A DNA stretch of 64,000 bases from Cupriavidus nantongensis (GTDB lineage: Bacteria > Pseudomonadota > Gammaproteobacteria > Burkholderiales > Burkholderiaceae), in the NCBI RefSeq assembly GCF_001598055.1, contig NZ_CP014844.1, positions 2,038,967-2,102,966 of the forward strand, read 5' to 3'. The position numbers and the translations under genes are program-made. The notes beneath the pieces are model-generated. The model worked only from the letters and a program-made list of their open reading frames with translations. It ran no database searches and had not been told where the DNA came from. Below are positions 32,185 through 40,108 of the stretch, piece after piece; the first letter of the stretch is position 1, and each line of letters begins with the position of its first letter.

Positions 32185-33258
32185 TTACGCGGCTTCTCTA
32201 TAGGCGTCGGCCTCCTTCGATTTCGGAGTCTCGGGATTCAGGTGGACCTGGTCGATGTAGCTCCAGTTGCGGGTCTGTGTTGACCAACGTTGTGGATTGG
32301 CTTTGCGCGCCAGTTCGTAGACGACGGCGCGATTTGCGAGCAGGGCCTGGTCTTGCCCCGCATGGCGTTGATTGGGCGTCACGAAGCCGATGGCGCTATG
32401 ACGATGCTCATCGTTGTACCAACGCACGAGAGCGGTGGCCCAACGACGCGCTTGCAGCAGGTTCTCAAATGGTTTGACGGGCAGTTCCGGGCGGTACTTC
32501 AGCGTGCGGAACAGGGCTTCCGAATGGGGATTGTCATTGCTTACCGAGGGGCGGCTGCGGCTGGGCGCCACGCCCAGGCGCTGCATGGTCGCCAGCATCG
32601 TCTCGCCCTTCATCGGAGAGCCGTTGTCCGAGTGCACCACGAGTTGCCCTGCGGCGATGCCCTGTCTGGCGCAGATGTCCTGCAGCAACCCCGCCGCTTG
32701 CTCCGCGCTTTCGCTGTCGAACACCTGCCAGCCTACGATCTTGCGGCTGAAGAGGTCGACGAACAGGTACAGATAGAAGTGGATGCCACGCACGCACGTA
32801 GGCAAATACGTGATGTCCCAGCAAAAGACCTGGTCGGGCCGTGTTGCTGTCAGCGCCCGCGGCCTGCTGCGCTTTTGCGGCGCACGCTCCGGCCGGCGAT
32901 GGCGCATCTGGCCGGCCTGATGCAGCAGCCTGTATAGCGTCGATTCGCTGGCAATATAGCGCCCCTGATCGGCCAGACGGGGCACGATCTGGCTCGGTGG
33001 CAGATTCTTGAACTCGTCGCCATTGAGCACCGCCATGGCTGCCTTGCGCTCGGCTTCGCTGAGCTTGTTGGCCGGCTCCGCCCGTTCGTGCAGGCCCTTC
33101 ACACGACGATCCCCGACCCGCCCTTCAGGACGCCGCCAGCGCTGCACGGTCCGCGCGGACAAGCCAATCTGGGCGCACGCCGGCTCCAGCCTCGCACCGG
33201 CGGCGCAGGCTTCTTGAATCATCGTCAGCAGAGTTTGGCGCTGCTGGGTGCAGGTCAT
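32185..33258 (-). CDS. IS3-family transposase OrfB
   Basis: The 357-residue protein has a helix-turn-helix start (AQIGLSARTVQRWRRPEG) and the integrase core: Asp in FCWDITYLPT, Asp in VVHSDNGSPMKG and Glu in SNDNPHSEALFRTLKY. Frame intact; it starts by TGATG overlap with orfA. Confidence 0.92.
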   Translation of the reverse strand: MTCTQQRQTLLTMIQEACAAGARLEPACAQIGLSARTVQRWRRPEGRVGDRRVKGLHERAEPANKLSEAERKAAMAVLNGDEFKNLPPSQIVPRLADQGRYIASESTLYRLLHQAGQMRHRRPERAPQKRSRPRALTATRPDQVFCWDITYLPTCVRGIHFYLYLFVDLFSRKIVGWQVFDSESAEQAAGLLQDICARQGIAAGQLVVHSDNGSPMKGETMLATMQRLGVAPSRSRPSVSNDNPHSEALFRTLKYRPELPVKPFENLLQARRWATALVRWYNDEHRHSAIGFVTPNQRHAGQDQALLANRAVVYELARKANPQRWSTQTRNWSYIDQVHLNPETPKSKEADAYREAA

Positions 33259-33773
33259 CAGTCCTCGTCCCCCAACAGCGCCTGGAATTTTTTTTGCAGC
33301 ACCAGCAGCGCCGCTGCCTCGGCCAGCGCGCGCTCCTTGCGCCGCAATTCGCGCTGCAGCACCTCGTGCTTGTCTTGCAGGGCCTTAAGCTCTGCCTTGG
33401 CTTCGCGCCGCTCTTGCAGCGTCTCGGGGGCGGGGCTGCCGCAAAAGGCCTCGCGCCACGCTGTCAGTTGGTGCTCAAACAGCCCCTTCTCGCGGCACCA
33501 GGCGTGCAGCGCCTCACCGCTGAGGCCATGACTCTCCTGCAGGGCCAACAGCCGCTCGGCGGCACTCCATTGGCGGGCCGGCAGGCTCTCGGGAAGGCCG
33601 CTAGGCATCGCAACTTCAGCTTTGCCTTTGCGCGGCTCCTTGAGCCAACCCTTGAGGGTGTGCAGCGGCATGTTCAACTCTGCCGCAATGTCTGCCAGCG
33701 TACGCGTTCCGCGCTGCCTGGCTTTGCTCAGTGCCTGCTCTTTGAATTCAGGCGTTCTTCTCATTCTTTGCAT
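33258..33773 (-). CDS. IS3-family transposase OrfA
   Basis: The 171-residue protein has the helix-turn-helix RGTRTLADIAAELNMPLHTL and a coiled-coil end (ERREAKAELKALQDKHEVLQ). The A-run near its end (codes QKKFQ) may allow a -1 frameshift into orfB. Confidence 0.88.
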   Translation of the reverse strand: MQRMRRTPEFKEQALSKARQRGTRTLADIAAELNMPLHTLKGWLKEPRKGKAEVAMPSGLPESLPARQWSAAERLLALQESHGLSGEALHAWCREKGLFEHQLTAWREAFCGSPAPETLQERREAKAELKALQDKHEVLQRELRRKERALAEAAALLVLQKKFQALLGDED

Positions 33774-33874
33774 TTGCTCTTGTCGTTCCGACGCGGGTCA
33801 CCCGCTGGGAAATGGAACCGACATCTATTCTGCCGCGGGGGGGTGGCAAGGATCTTTCGCCTTGTGGCTTGACG

Positions 33875-33901
33875 GTCGATGCTCATCATTCACCCCCTAG
33901 T
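33875..33901 (-). other. Stranded start of the severed small gene
   Basis: A copy of the common leader is followed by ATGATGAGCATCGAC and then the IS3 end. It is all that is left of the first codons of the small gene whose remainder lies at 31937-32152. Confidence 0.5.
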
Positions 33902-33957
33902 GCGTGCGCAAGGCATCGCGCCGTGCAACCGGTTGCGAGCTGGAAGCACAAGCTGCT

Positions 33958-34302
33958 TCATTGACCCACTCGCACCGGGGGCTTCTCGCCAGGAGCTGCC
34001 GACCGGAAGATGTAGCATTCGCCAGGCACGTGAACTATATGACCGGACTCATCTAGGTTCCAACACGAAGGGCCTGCGCTCTTCACACCCCCGTCAACGA
34101 TCTGGATCGGCGGACGCTCCGACCGACCTTCGGTTCGCAACGTGCCTTGTGCGGGACGCGATTCACTGTACAGAGTGACCACCGTCACATCGTGACTGTC
34201 CGCCACTGGCTGCAACGCTATTGCGTGCGAATCTGTTGCCGCCAGCATTAACAGCGCTGCTGCGAGCCCGAGATAGGGATTAGTGAAAGTTGTTGTTTTC
34301 AT
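33958..34302 (-). CDS. Secreted protein, 114 aa
   Basis: A signal peptide (YLGLAAALLMLAATDSHA) leads to a polar mature part with two cysteines (GPSCWNLD, GECYIF) that may pair. Not recognised. Confidence 0.55.
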   Translation of the reverse strand: MKTTTFTNPYLGLAAALLMLAATDSHAIALQPVADSHDVTVVTLYSESRPAQGTLRTEGRSERPPIQIVDGGVKSAGPSCWNLDESGHIVHVPGECYIFRSAAPGEKPPVRVGQ

Positions 34303-34323
34303 TCTCTTTGTGGATCGTTCAGG

Positions 34324-34560
34324 TTAGGCGAAACGCGGACCAACGAACTCGGGGCCTGCCATCTGCACTAGCAAAGCGATGGCACCATCGATGCCTCCGA
34401 AGGCGACAGCAGCGACCGGCCCGGAATGGGAGTGCAGATAAACGTGGTGCGGGTGCTTCGCCCATGCAGCGTGGTTGGCGAGTGCAGGCGTGTAGCGGCG
34501 CGGCGAAATTGCGCCATGGCCCCCAATGTGATCGCGGCGAATTGCGGGTTCTGTTGCCAT
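34324..34560 (-). CDS. Hypothetical protein, 78 aa
   Basis: The start at 34560 follows a variant of the common leader. Histidine-rich middle (KHPHHVYLHSHSG) and a hydrophobic end (AVAFGGIDGAIALLVQMAG). Metal binding is possible. Not recognised. Confidence 0.5.
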   Translation of the reverse strand: MATEPAIRRDHIGGHGAISPRRYTPALANHAAWAKHPHHVYLHSHSGPVAAVAFGGIDGAIALLVQMAGPEFVGPRFA

Positions 34561-34597
34561 CTTTGGCTTCCTTGCGTGCATGTAGGCGAGGTTGTGG

Positions 34598-34834
34598 TTA
34601 GGCGTCCTGGCGTGCAATCTCGCGCTCCCATTGGGAAGCATCGAAACGCTCGCGAAGCTCTTTCATACTGCGTCCGACGGCGGCAGCGAGGTGCGTGTCT
34701 TCGTCCTCTACCGCGTCAATTTGTCGATCCCGCCATTCGCGGTAGGTTGATACGGCTAGCTGCAATTCTTCCTTTGCATAGAACGCGGCGCTAGCGACGC
34801 TGAGGTCTTGCACTCGGTGCAATGCGACTGACAT
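34598..34834 (-). CDS. Hypothetical protein, 78 aa
   Basis: AGGAG lies eight bases before the ATG at 34834. Helical, acidic (LQLAVSTYREWRDRQIDAVE). Not recognised. Confidence 0.5.
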   Translation of the reverse strand: MSVALHRVQDLSVASAAFYAKEELQLAVSTYREWRDRQIDAVEDEDTHLAAAVGRSMKELRERFDASQWEREIARQDA

Positions 34835-34839
34835 CTTTC

Positions 34840-35046
34840 TCACTCCTCACTGCACTGATAGCAGGCGATGGCTTTCGCAAGGCCTGCAATCGAGAACAGA
34901 TCCAGCCCGTCGCGGTCGGCGTGAGTCAGCACGTCATGGGCGTGCTGTAGCGTCCAGTGGTCGTCACGGATCAGGGCGCCGAATTCTTGCGCAGCCTTGT
35001 CGATTCGCGACTGCACTGCGCGAGCGCTCATGCTTTGGTGTGCCAT
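34840..35046 (-). CDS. Hypothetical protein, 68 aa
   Basis: Helical protein with the common leader; ends CYQCSEE. Its stop codon lies within the ribosome site of the next gene. Not recognised. Confidence 0.5.
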   Translation of the reverse strand: MAHQSMSARAVQSRIDKAAQEFGALIRDDHWTLQHAHDVLTHADRDGLDLFSIAGLAKAIACYQCSEE

Positions 35047-35151
35047 CTTTTATCCCCTTGCGTTTTGCACGTGAACGAAGTCCGCTTCACGCGCCGATAC
35101 TCTTCGCCACCATGTCATCACGGCGGCCGGGTTGGTCGCGCCAGAGGCGCT

Positions 35152-35640
35152 TCACAGCATTTCTCGCAGCGCCATGGCGAGGTCGTTGGCGCCGCTCAGG
35201 GGGCGTTCGAGGTCGCTGGTGTAGTTGCAGATGACATCGCAGCCATTGGTGGCGTAGACCAGATAGATTGAGCCCACACGGCTCCACTGCGGCGCCGTCA
35301 CGTCGTTCTCGCTTTCCTCGCGGCGCTCCATGACATTGATCCATTCCTCGTCGCAGTGGCCGATGTGGGGCATCACGCGCTCCCACTGTGTAGCGCTCTT
35401 GACCGGCGTGTCCTTGCCATCGTCAATCGTAATGGCGTAGCCGGCCCCTATCAGGTCTTGCACGGCGAGGCGGATGATGGCGCGCTCGATCAGGATGCGC
35501 TGGGCGACGTCATCGCCGCCAATCTCGTAGGCTGCGGCGTATGCCTTGTCGTCGGGCTCGGTGAACACATGGGTGGCAGCCTGGGTACGCAGGCTGGCCA
35601 GCAGGGTGGCGGCGTCGGGGCGTTGGGTCTGGGTGGTCAT
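35152..35640 (-). CDS. Hypothetical protein, 162 aa
   Basis: The start at 35640 (MTTQTQRPDAATLL) follows AGAGAG. The first 100 residues are helical, the last 50 beta-rich (SRVGSIYLVYATNGCDVICN). It belongs to the leftward set controlled by operator C copy 5. Not recognised. Confidence 0.55.
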   Translation of the reverse strand: MTTQTQRPDAATLLASLRTQAATHVFTEPDDKAYAAAYEIGGDDVAQRILIERAIIRLAVQDLIGAGYAITIDDGKDTPVKSATQWERVMPHIGHCDEEWINVMERREESENDVTAPQWSRVGSIYLVYATNGCDVICNYTSDLERPLSGANDLAMALREML

Positions 35641-35686
35641 GGCTCTCTCTCGGTGTGCCCGCCGTAGCGGGGGCGTTTTCCGTTGA

Positions 35687-35872
35687 TCAGGCGTCGAAGC
35701 CGCGTTCGCGCAAGTACTGGCGCGCTTCGGGCACGGTATCGAAGAGGCAGCGCACCAGCGCGCCATCGTTCCAGTGCAGTTCAGTGCGGGCGCAGTCCCC
35801 AAACACTTTCAGAGTGGCGCGGTCTGCGGTGTAGTGGTTGCGGCCGGTGGCGAGATCGTTGGCGTACATCAT
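35687..35872 (-). CDS. Small hypothetical protein, 61 aa
   Basis: Start at ATGATG (35872/35869), just before the stop of the upstream gene. A small alpha/beta fold is likely (TELHWNDGALVRCLFDTVPE). Not recognised. Confidence 0.5.
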   Translation of the reverse strand: MMYANDLATGRNHYTADRATLKVFGDCARTELHWNDGALVRCLFDTVPEARQYLRERGFDA

Positions 35873-35882
35873 CACTCGTCCC

Positions 35883-36572
35883 TCAGCCTGCGATCTTGGC
35901 CGGGTCGAAATCGGCGTGCGCGGCGGTGTTCCATGCATTGCCCCACAAGTTGAGATTCGTCTGGCTCTCGAAATCCATGGGCACGCCACACAGTTCGAAT
36001 GCCTCGACCATGGCCTCGTTCGCATCGCAAAAGTCGTGGGAATGGCAGATTCCCTCGTCGGCTTCGGCGCGGTTGCGCTCGATGACTTCGGACAACTCTT
36101 CGCGGGTCAGATATTCGCGGATGGTGCGGGCAAAAGCGCCGGCCAGCGTCGCCGGCTTGATTGCGGCTGGGGTCGGCTCCGGCTCTTGCGGCGCCAGTTT
36201 GGCGGCCACGCGCGCGGCGGCAGCGTACTTGCCAGCATCAAGGGTGTCCCAGCTCTTGTCGGCGGCTAGCGTGTGCAGCGCATCGGCCTCGCCGGCTACC
36301 AGCACCGGCCATGCCTCAACCATCACGCCCGTGCACTTGCCATCAGCGAAGATGAACACATCGCCGTCGCGCAGTTCGCTGGCGGACTGTGACCAGTCGT
36401 AGACGGCGCTGCCGTCGGTCAGGGGGCACCCCACCACGCGCACGCCGTCAATCACCGGCACGGCCAGCACGCTGCGCATGCGGATCTCCCAGTCTTCGTT
36501 GCCCGAGAAAACATTGGCGCTGTGCAGGGCATCGCGGACTTGCGACAGGGTGATCGATTGATTGGCTTGCAT
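35883..36572 (-). CDS. Hypothetical protein, 229 aa
   Basis: First gene after operator C copy 5; start at 36572 (MQANQSITLSQVRDALH). An N-terminal helical part, a beta-rich middle (VIDGVRVVGCPLTDGSAVYD) and a C-terminal part with several His/Asp residues (ADEGICHSHDFCDANEAM). Not recognised. Confidence 0.55.
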   Translation of the reverse strand: MQANQSITLSQVRDALHSANVFSGNEDWEIRMRSVLAVPVIDGVRVVGCPLTDGSAVYDWSQSASELRDGDVFIFADGKCTGVMVEAWPVLVAGEADALHTLAADKSWDTLDAGKYAAAARVAAKLAPQEPEPTPAAIKPATLAGAFARTIREYLTREELSEVIERNRAEADEGICHSHDFCDANEAMVEAFELCGVPMDFESQTNLNLWGNAWNTAAHADFDPAKIAG

Positions 36573-36611
36573 GCTGAGCTCCTCGGTAAGTGGTGCAACG
36601 GTTTCTATATT

Positions 36612-36629
36612 ATACGCACATGTGCGTAG
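36612..36629 (-). promoter_or_regulatory. Promoter with operator C, copy 5
   Basis: ATACGCACATGTGCGTAG differs from the consensus only in the last base. Read leftwards it overlaps a perfect -10 TATAAT. It drives the genes from 36572 leftwards. Confidence 0.7.
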
Positions 36630-36648
36630 TGTCAACACCACATAGGGC

Positions 36649-36692
36649 TAAGATAACTGCTATTATCTAAGGGCTATTTTTTGCCGGCAAAA
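36649..36692 (+). promoter_or_regulatory. Promoter region of recombinase gene
   Basis: A near-perfect inverted repeat TAAGATAA / TTATCTAA (36649-36670) contains TATTAT, a possible -10. A 14-base palindrome TTTTGCCGGCAAAA (36679-36692) follows. The latter is like operator A with one extra base in the centre, so the same protein may bind it weakly or not at all. Confidence 0.4.
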
Positions 36693-36753
36693 TTGGACCG
36701 CTATCTTCACGCTGGCAAAAAGCCAATCCGATCAATGACTTAGTAAGCACACG

Positions 36754-38577
36754 ATGCGCAAGCCCATTTCGACTATCGAGCGTCTCGGCATGCACCACTT
36801 CGCCCATCTGAAAGCGGTGGCGATGGGTGTCCCATTCCAGGCGGCGGCGCTTCGCTATTTGGGCATTCACCATGGCCACCAGGCGGCGGGCGTGCACCGG
36901 TTGACGGTGGAATCGGTGCGGGCGCTGGCTCGCCGTCAGCATGAGCCGGCGTGGCGCTTGATCGGCCTCGTGATCCGTGTGGACGTGGAAATGCAGCAAG
37001 GTCCGTCCCTTGCGGAGTTCGTCGCCTCCCGGGGCTTGGAAGACTGGAGCGAGGAGGACGTCGGGCGGTTCTACCTGGAGGCTTATCCCGAACAAGCCGA
37101 GGCAGCCGGCTCGGCGCGGACGAAGCGGCGCGAGCGGTTGCGCAGCGCGCAGCTTGCGCTGCTGGAGAAGCTGGAAAAGCGGTCGGTAGTGCCGCCCTCC
37201 CCTGTCGACCCCGTGGCCACCTGGTTTGATCCGATCACGGCCCAGCGACTCATGGACGCAGGCATGGTCTCGCTTCTGGACCTGGCCGACCGCATCGCAC
37301 TCGGGGGACGCTGGTTTGGGGCCATGCCCGGTGTGGGCGTCAAAAAGGCCGAGCGCATTGCAGCGTTTGCTCGGGACTTGCTGGGCGACAAATTCCCGCT
37401 GCAGCGTCGGTTCGCTGCGCCGCTCGACGACTGCAGCGACGACGCTGCAATGTCGCCAACGGGACTGCCCGACTTGCTCGATACGCAGCGACTCCCATTC
37501 CAGCTCACGTACGAGTCCACCTACAGCGTCCTGGCGGCGCGCAGCGATGCCGATGCAATTGGCGAATGGATTGCGGCGAAGGCAGGCTCTCGGCAGACGG
37601 CGCTGGGCTACCGTCGTGAAGCGACTCGGCTGCTGCTGTGGCTCCGAGAGGAGGGTGGAGGCAAGGGATTCGGCGACATGACGGCAAGCGACTGCACGCG
37701 GTACGCTGCATTTCTGGCGGACATCCCGCCGCGCTGGCGGTCGAAGGCGCGGGCCAGGCCCGGCGCTGAGGGCTGGGCACCCTTCCGTGGTCCGTTGAGC
37801 CATCAGAGCCGCCAGTACGCGCTCAATGTCCTGGGAACGTTTTTCACGTGGTTGCAGGCGGCGCAGTACATCCCAAGCAACCCATGGGTGTTGGTCAATC
37901 GGAAGCTTGGTGACGATCCTGCAGCGCGCCAGCTTGACACCAAAGCCATCGGCGAGGGAGCCATGACGGAGATCCTGCGGGTCATCCACGCACAGCCAGA
38001 TTCCCCGTCACGCGCCAGAATCCTCTTCATCTTGGGCTTTATGGAAGCGGTCGGACTTCGCTCGCAAGAGCTTATTTCGGCTCGTCTGAAGGACTTCAGC
38101 CTGGAACCGGAAGGCTGGGTGCTGCACGTGTACGGGAAGGGCGCCAAGAACCGTGTGGCTGCGGTCCCCGGGCAAGCGCTGGATGCCCTGCAGGCGTATC
38201 TGCGTGCGCGGGGGCTGGGCGGCCTTGAAACGGCATCCGGAGATTACCCGCTGCTGGCGAGTCTTGGTGACTCGTCCCAGCCCGTCGGATACCAGGCGCT
38301 GCATGAGCACGTCAAAGGCTGGCTGAAGAAGGCTGTGGCCGCCTCCGCTCTGCCTGAGCACGAGAGGCGCAAGCTGGCCGGCGCTTCCACGCACTGGCTT
38401 CGGCACACCTTCGGGACGCGCGCAGTGGCCCGACACGTTCCGCTCGATGTCATTCAGGAGCAGCTCGGCCATGCGAGCATTCAGACGACCATGAACATCT
38501 ATGGTCGCGCTCCCATCCAACGCCGAACCGCAGAGCTCGGCAAAGCCTTCGATACGCCGAGCACGACGGATACGTGA
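36754..38577 (+). CDS. Tyrosine recombinase/integrase with N-terminal HhH-like domain
   Basis: The 607-residue protein has a long N-terminal part (1-230) of the DUF3701 type with a helix-hairpin-helix-like segment (FGAMPGVGVKKAERIAAFAR), then a core-binding domain (about 275-390) and the catalytic domain. The active-site residues are Arg436 (VGLRSQE), His547 and Arg550 (HWLRHTF), His573 (LGHAS) and Tyr583 (MNIYGRAP). Such large recombinases are found on big plasmids, where they may resolve multimers or move DNA. Its stop codon is part of an iteron. Confidence 0.9.
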   Translation: MRKPISTIERLGMHHFAHLKAVAMGVPFQAAALRYLGIHHGHQAAGVHRLTVESVRALARRQHEPAWRLIGLVIRVDVEMQQGPSLAEFVASRGLEDWSEEDVGRFYLEAYPEQAEAAGSARTKRRERLRSAQLALLEKLEKRSVVPPSPVDPVATWFDPITAQRLMDAGMVSLLDLADRIALGGRWFGAMPGVGVKKAERIAAFARDLLGDKFPLQRRFAAPLDDCSDDAAMSPTGLPDLLDTQRLPFQLTYESTYSVLAARSDADAIGEWIAAKAGSRQTALGYRREATRLLLWLREEGGGKGFGDMTASDCTRYAAFLADIPPRWRSKARARPGAEGWAPFRGPLSHQSRQYALNVLGTFFTWLQAAQYIPSNPWVLVNRKLGDDPAARQLDTKAIGEGAMTEILRVIHAQPDSPSRARILFILGFMEAVGLRSQELISARLKDFSLEPEGWVLHVYGKGAKNRVAAVPGQALDALQAYLRARGLGGLETASGDYPLLASLGDSSQPVGYQALHEHVKGWLKKAVAASALPEHERRKLAGASTHWLRHTFGTRAVARHVPLDVIQEQLGHASIQTTMNIYGRAPIQRRTAELGKAFDTPSTTDT

Positions 38578-38716
38578 GCCAATTTGGGAGTCATCGTTGC
38601 GCCTTGCACGCGTCCCATATTCACTCACGTATGGCGCAAGGAATCTCACAGATGCTCCCAGACCCACTCACGATGGGTCCCATTGGGGCTCACACTGACT
38701 CCCTCGGATGCTCACA
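38573..38716. repeat. Iteron array downstream of recombinase (inverted)
   Basis: Five repeats of about 22 bases lie end to end at 38608-38716 in the leftward orientation, each of the form (T/C)GTGAG-5-7 bases-GGGAG/GGGAC. One further copy at 38573-38594 in rightward orientation overlaps the recombinase stop codon. They match the iterons at 41570-41679, so the Rep protein should bind here too. Confidence 0.75.
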
Positions 38717-38902
38717 TATCGGGCGGCAACCCCTTGATGGGCTTGGTGCTTCCCGAATGCAAAGGTCTTAAAGGGCCTTGAAGTTCTTAAAAAACCATGT
38801 TCGGGGCCGCAGACGGATTGAGATAGCCAGCGTGAGACATCCTTGGCAGCATGACTCCCATTCCATCTCACGTATTGGTCTTCTGGCTAACACGTAGCAA
38901 TC
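38717..38902. other. Non-coding region with further iterons
   Basis: No gene is supported. One good leftward iteron lies at 38851-38872 and a degenerate rightward one at 38831-38852 right against it. Between 38717 and 38830 nothing clear was seen. Confidence 0.5.
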
Positions 38903-38915
38903 TTTTGCAGCAAAA
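38903..38915. promoter_or_regulatory. Operator A palindrome TTTTGCAGCAAAA
   Basis: Exact copy, 13 bases after the end of parB. As there is no gene start nearby, it may serve as a spreading or centromere-like site rather than an operator. Confidence 0.6.
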
Positions 38916-38928
38916 GACTCCGCGCCAT

Positions 38929-39972
38929 CTACGAGGCATTCAGGAAGTCGGTGATGAGCTTAACCAGTGCGTCGTGTCGGGCCGGTTCCAGCGCGCCCGG
39001 CTCGAATTCCACGACCGCCCTGCCCTTCGGTCCGATTCTCAGCGACGCAGCCGTCTGCCCACGTGCCTGGATAGGAATCGAGGGTTTCGGGCTCTTCGCG
39101 GTCAGATTCAGAAGTCGCTCGATGACTTCTGCCGGCGTAAGGCTGTCGCGGTCTGGTTGGATGGCGCGCGCTCGTTCCAGCATGCCGTCTGGATCGCTTT
39201 GCAGTGCATCGGCGAGCGGCTTCGCCCAGCGAACTTGAATCACCATCGGCGACGGAAAGGCTTGGACCACGGCATCGGGCAACTGCGCCAACTTGCAACA
39301 GCGTGAGGCATCGGAAAGGTTGACACCGAGTTCGTCGGCGAGTCGCCTCAGGCTGGGATACAGTCCTTCCTTCAGGGCGTGGTTGTACATGCGCCCCTGC
39401 TCCCACGCGCTCAGGTTCTCTCGCTGTCGATTCTCGCGGTCCATCTCTGCAAAGAGGACTCGGTCATCCATCGAATCGACAACGATGGCGTTGACTGGGA
39501 GGCTAAGCTCCAGGCAACCGTGGTGGCGCCGATGGCCGTAGACGATTTCATACTCCAGCGCGGTGCGTCGTTCTTGCGGGGGTGTTTGACCGTCAAACAC
39601 CCTGCGAACCTTGATGGGCTCAACGTTCCCGCCGGCGTTTTGGAGTTCGGCCTTGAACGCCTCCCAGTCTGGGCCTTTGAAGTTGAGTTCGTCACGGTTT
39701 GCCCATCGGCTCCGGCGAATGCTGTTGGGGTCGAGTTTTCGAACAAGCTCCGCGCCCTCGTACTCGGCCAAGCGCTGGCTCGCCTGGTCAAGACTCGCTT
39801 GGGTTTCCGTGAGCTTGCGTTCTATGTCGCTATTGCCCGCGATGGCGCCCATGACCATCCCGACTCCGGTTTGCGGTCGCGCGACTGCGGAAGTCCCCGC
39901 ATTGCTACTGCGCTTTTCATACGCACTCATGTCGATTTCTCCGACCAAGGTGCCAAGTCTCTTCTTTGTCAT
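38929..39972 (-). CDS. parB: Partition protein ParB
   Basis: From the ATG at 39972 (GGAG before it) the protein has 347 residues. It has the ParB/Spo0J boxes: YGHRRHHGCLEL (the G-x-R-R nucleotide-binding box), EMDRENRQRENLSAWEQG and a helix-turn-helix (LRRLADELGVNLSDASRCCK). One of the three long palindromes lies inside this gene and is translated as VFDGQTP. A longer frame upstream runs through the other two palindromes and is not coding. It works with ParA to move plasmid copies to the daughter cells. Confidence 0.92.
   Translation of the reverse strand: MTKKRLGTLVGEIDMSAYEKRSSNAGTSAVARPQTGVGMVMGAIAGNSDIERKLTETQASLDQASQRLAEYEGAELVRKLDPNSIRRSRWANRDELNFKGPDWEAFKAELQNAGGNVEPIKVRRVFDGQTPPQERRTALEYEIVYGHRRHHGCLELSLPVNAIVVDSMDDRVLFAEMDRENRQRENLSAWEQGRMYNHALKEGLYPSLRRLADELGVNLSDASRCCKLAQLPDAVVQAFPSPMVIQVRWAKPLADALQSDPDGMLERARAIQPDRDSLTPAEVIERLLNLTAKSPKPSIPIQARGQTAASLRIGPKGRAVVEFEPGALEPARHDALVKLITDFLNAS
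39580..39602. promoter_or_regulatory. parS-like palindrome inside parB
   Basis: Arms GGTGTTTGAC and GTCAAACACC around one base (39581-39601), plus one more matched pair outside. Same sequence as the two copies between parA and parB. Its place in the reading frame is unusual but also known for some plasmid and chromosomal centromere sites. Confidence 0.7.
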
Positions 39973-40001
39973 ATTTTGCTCCAGCCAACGTCTTGGCTCA
40001 G

Positions 40002-40022
40002 GGTGTTTGACGGTCAAACACC
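40002..40022. promoter_or_regulatory. parS-like palindrome between parA and parB, site 1
   Basis: Arms GGTGTTTGAC and GTCAAACACC around a G. It lies 30 bases upstream of the parB ATG. Confidence 0.75.
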
Positions 40023-40069
40023 TGCGTGGATGTGGCGCGCAGCGTCGCTGCAGTGGGTTCGTTGAAGGG

Positions 40070-40090
40070 GGTGTTTGACGGTCAAACACC
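40070..40090. promoter_or_regulatory. parS-like palindrome between parA and parB, site 2
   Basis: Same 10-1-10 palindrome as site 1, 68 bases away (start to start). The two sites are separated by about six and a half DNA turns. Confidence 0.75.
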
Positions 40091-40108
40091 TCTCAAGAGC
40101 CCTCTTCA

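Larger units (their letters stand above)
32153..33874 (-). mobile_element. Second IS3-family insertion sequence
   Basis: About 1.72 kb. The ends are TGTCAAGG (left) and CTTGAC at the right. It carries orfA and orfB with a run of eight A residues (33288-33295, read leftwards) in the overlap zone, a likely frameshift site. It has entered the fifth codon or so of a small gene of the cassette. Confidence 0.7.
30698..35061 (-). repeat. Common leader GCAAGGGGATGAAAG before small genes
   Basis: Near-identical leaders sit directly before the start codons of the small leftward genes: at 31796-31810 and 31224-31238 (exact), 31487-31501, 30959-30973, 30698-30712, 33887-33901, 35047-35061 and 34561-34575 (variants). 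AAGGGG in it is the ribosome site. The leaders are much more alike than the genes that follow, which suggests the genes were collected as cassettes with the leader or that the leader itself is regulated. Confidence 0.6.

Noticed and set aside
33288..33300. Operator A copy at TTTTGCAGC
   Set aside because: Only the left arm matches; it is part of the A/T-run frameshift site in the IS3 orfA gene.
36667..37989. Leftward frame of 440 residues
   Set aside because: It lies opposite the recombinase gene, whose catalytic residues are intact; it is histidine- and arginine-rich, as is usual for mirror frames.
38573..38872. CRISPR-like array
   Set aside because: Repeats of 22 bases follow each other without unique spacers and match the iterons before rep, so they are Rep-binding iterons.
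39379..40065. Rightward frame of 228 residues across parB
   Set aside because: It runs through two parS-like palindromes and opposite ParB; no support.
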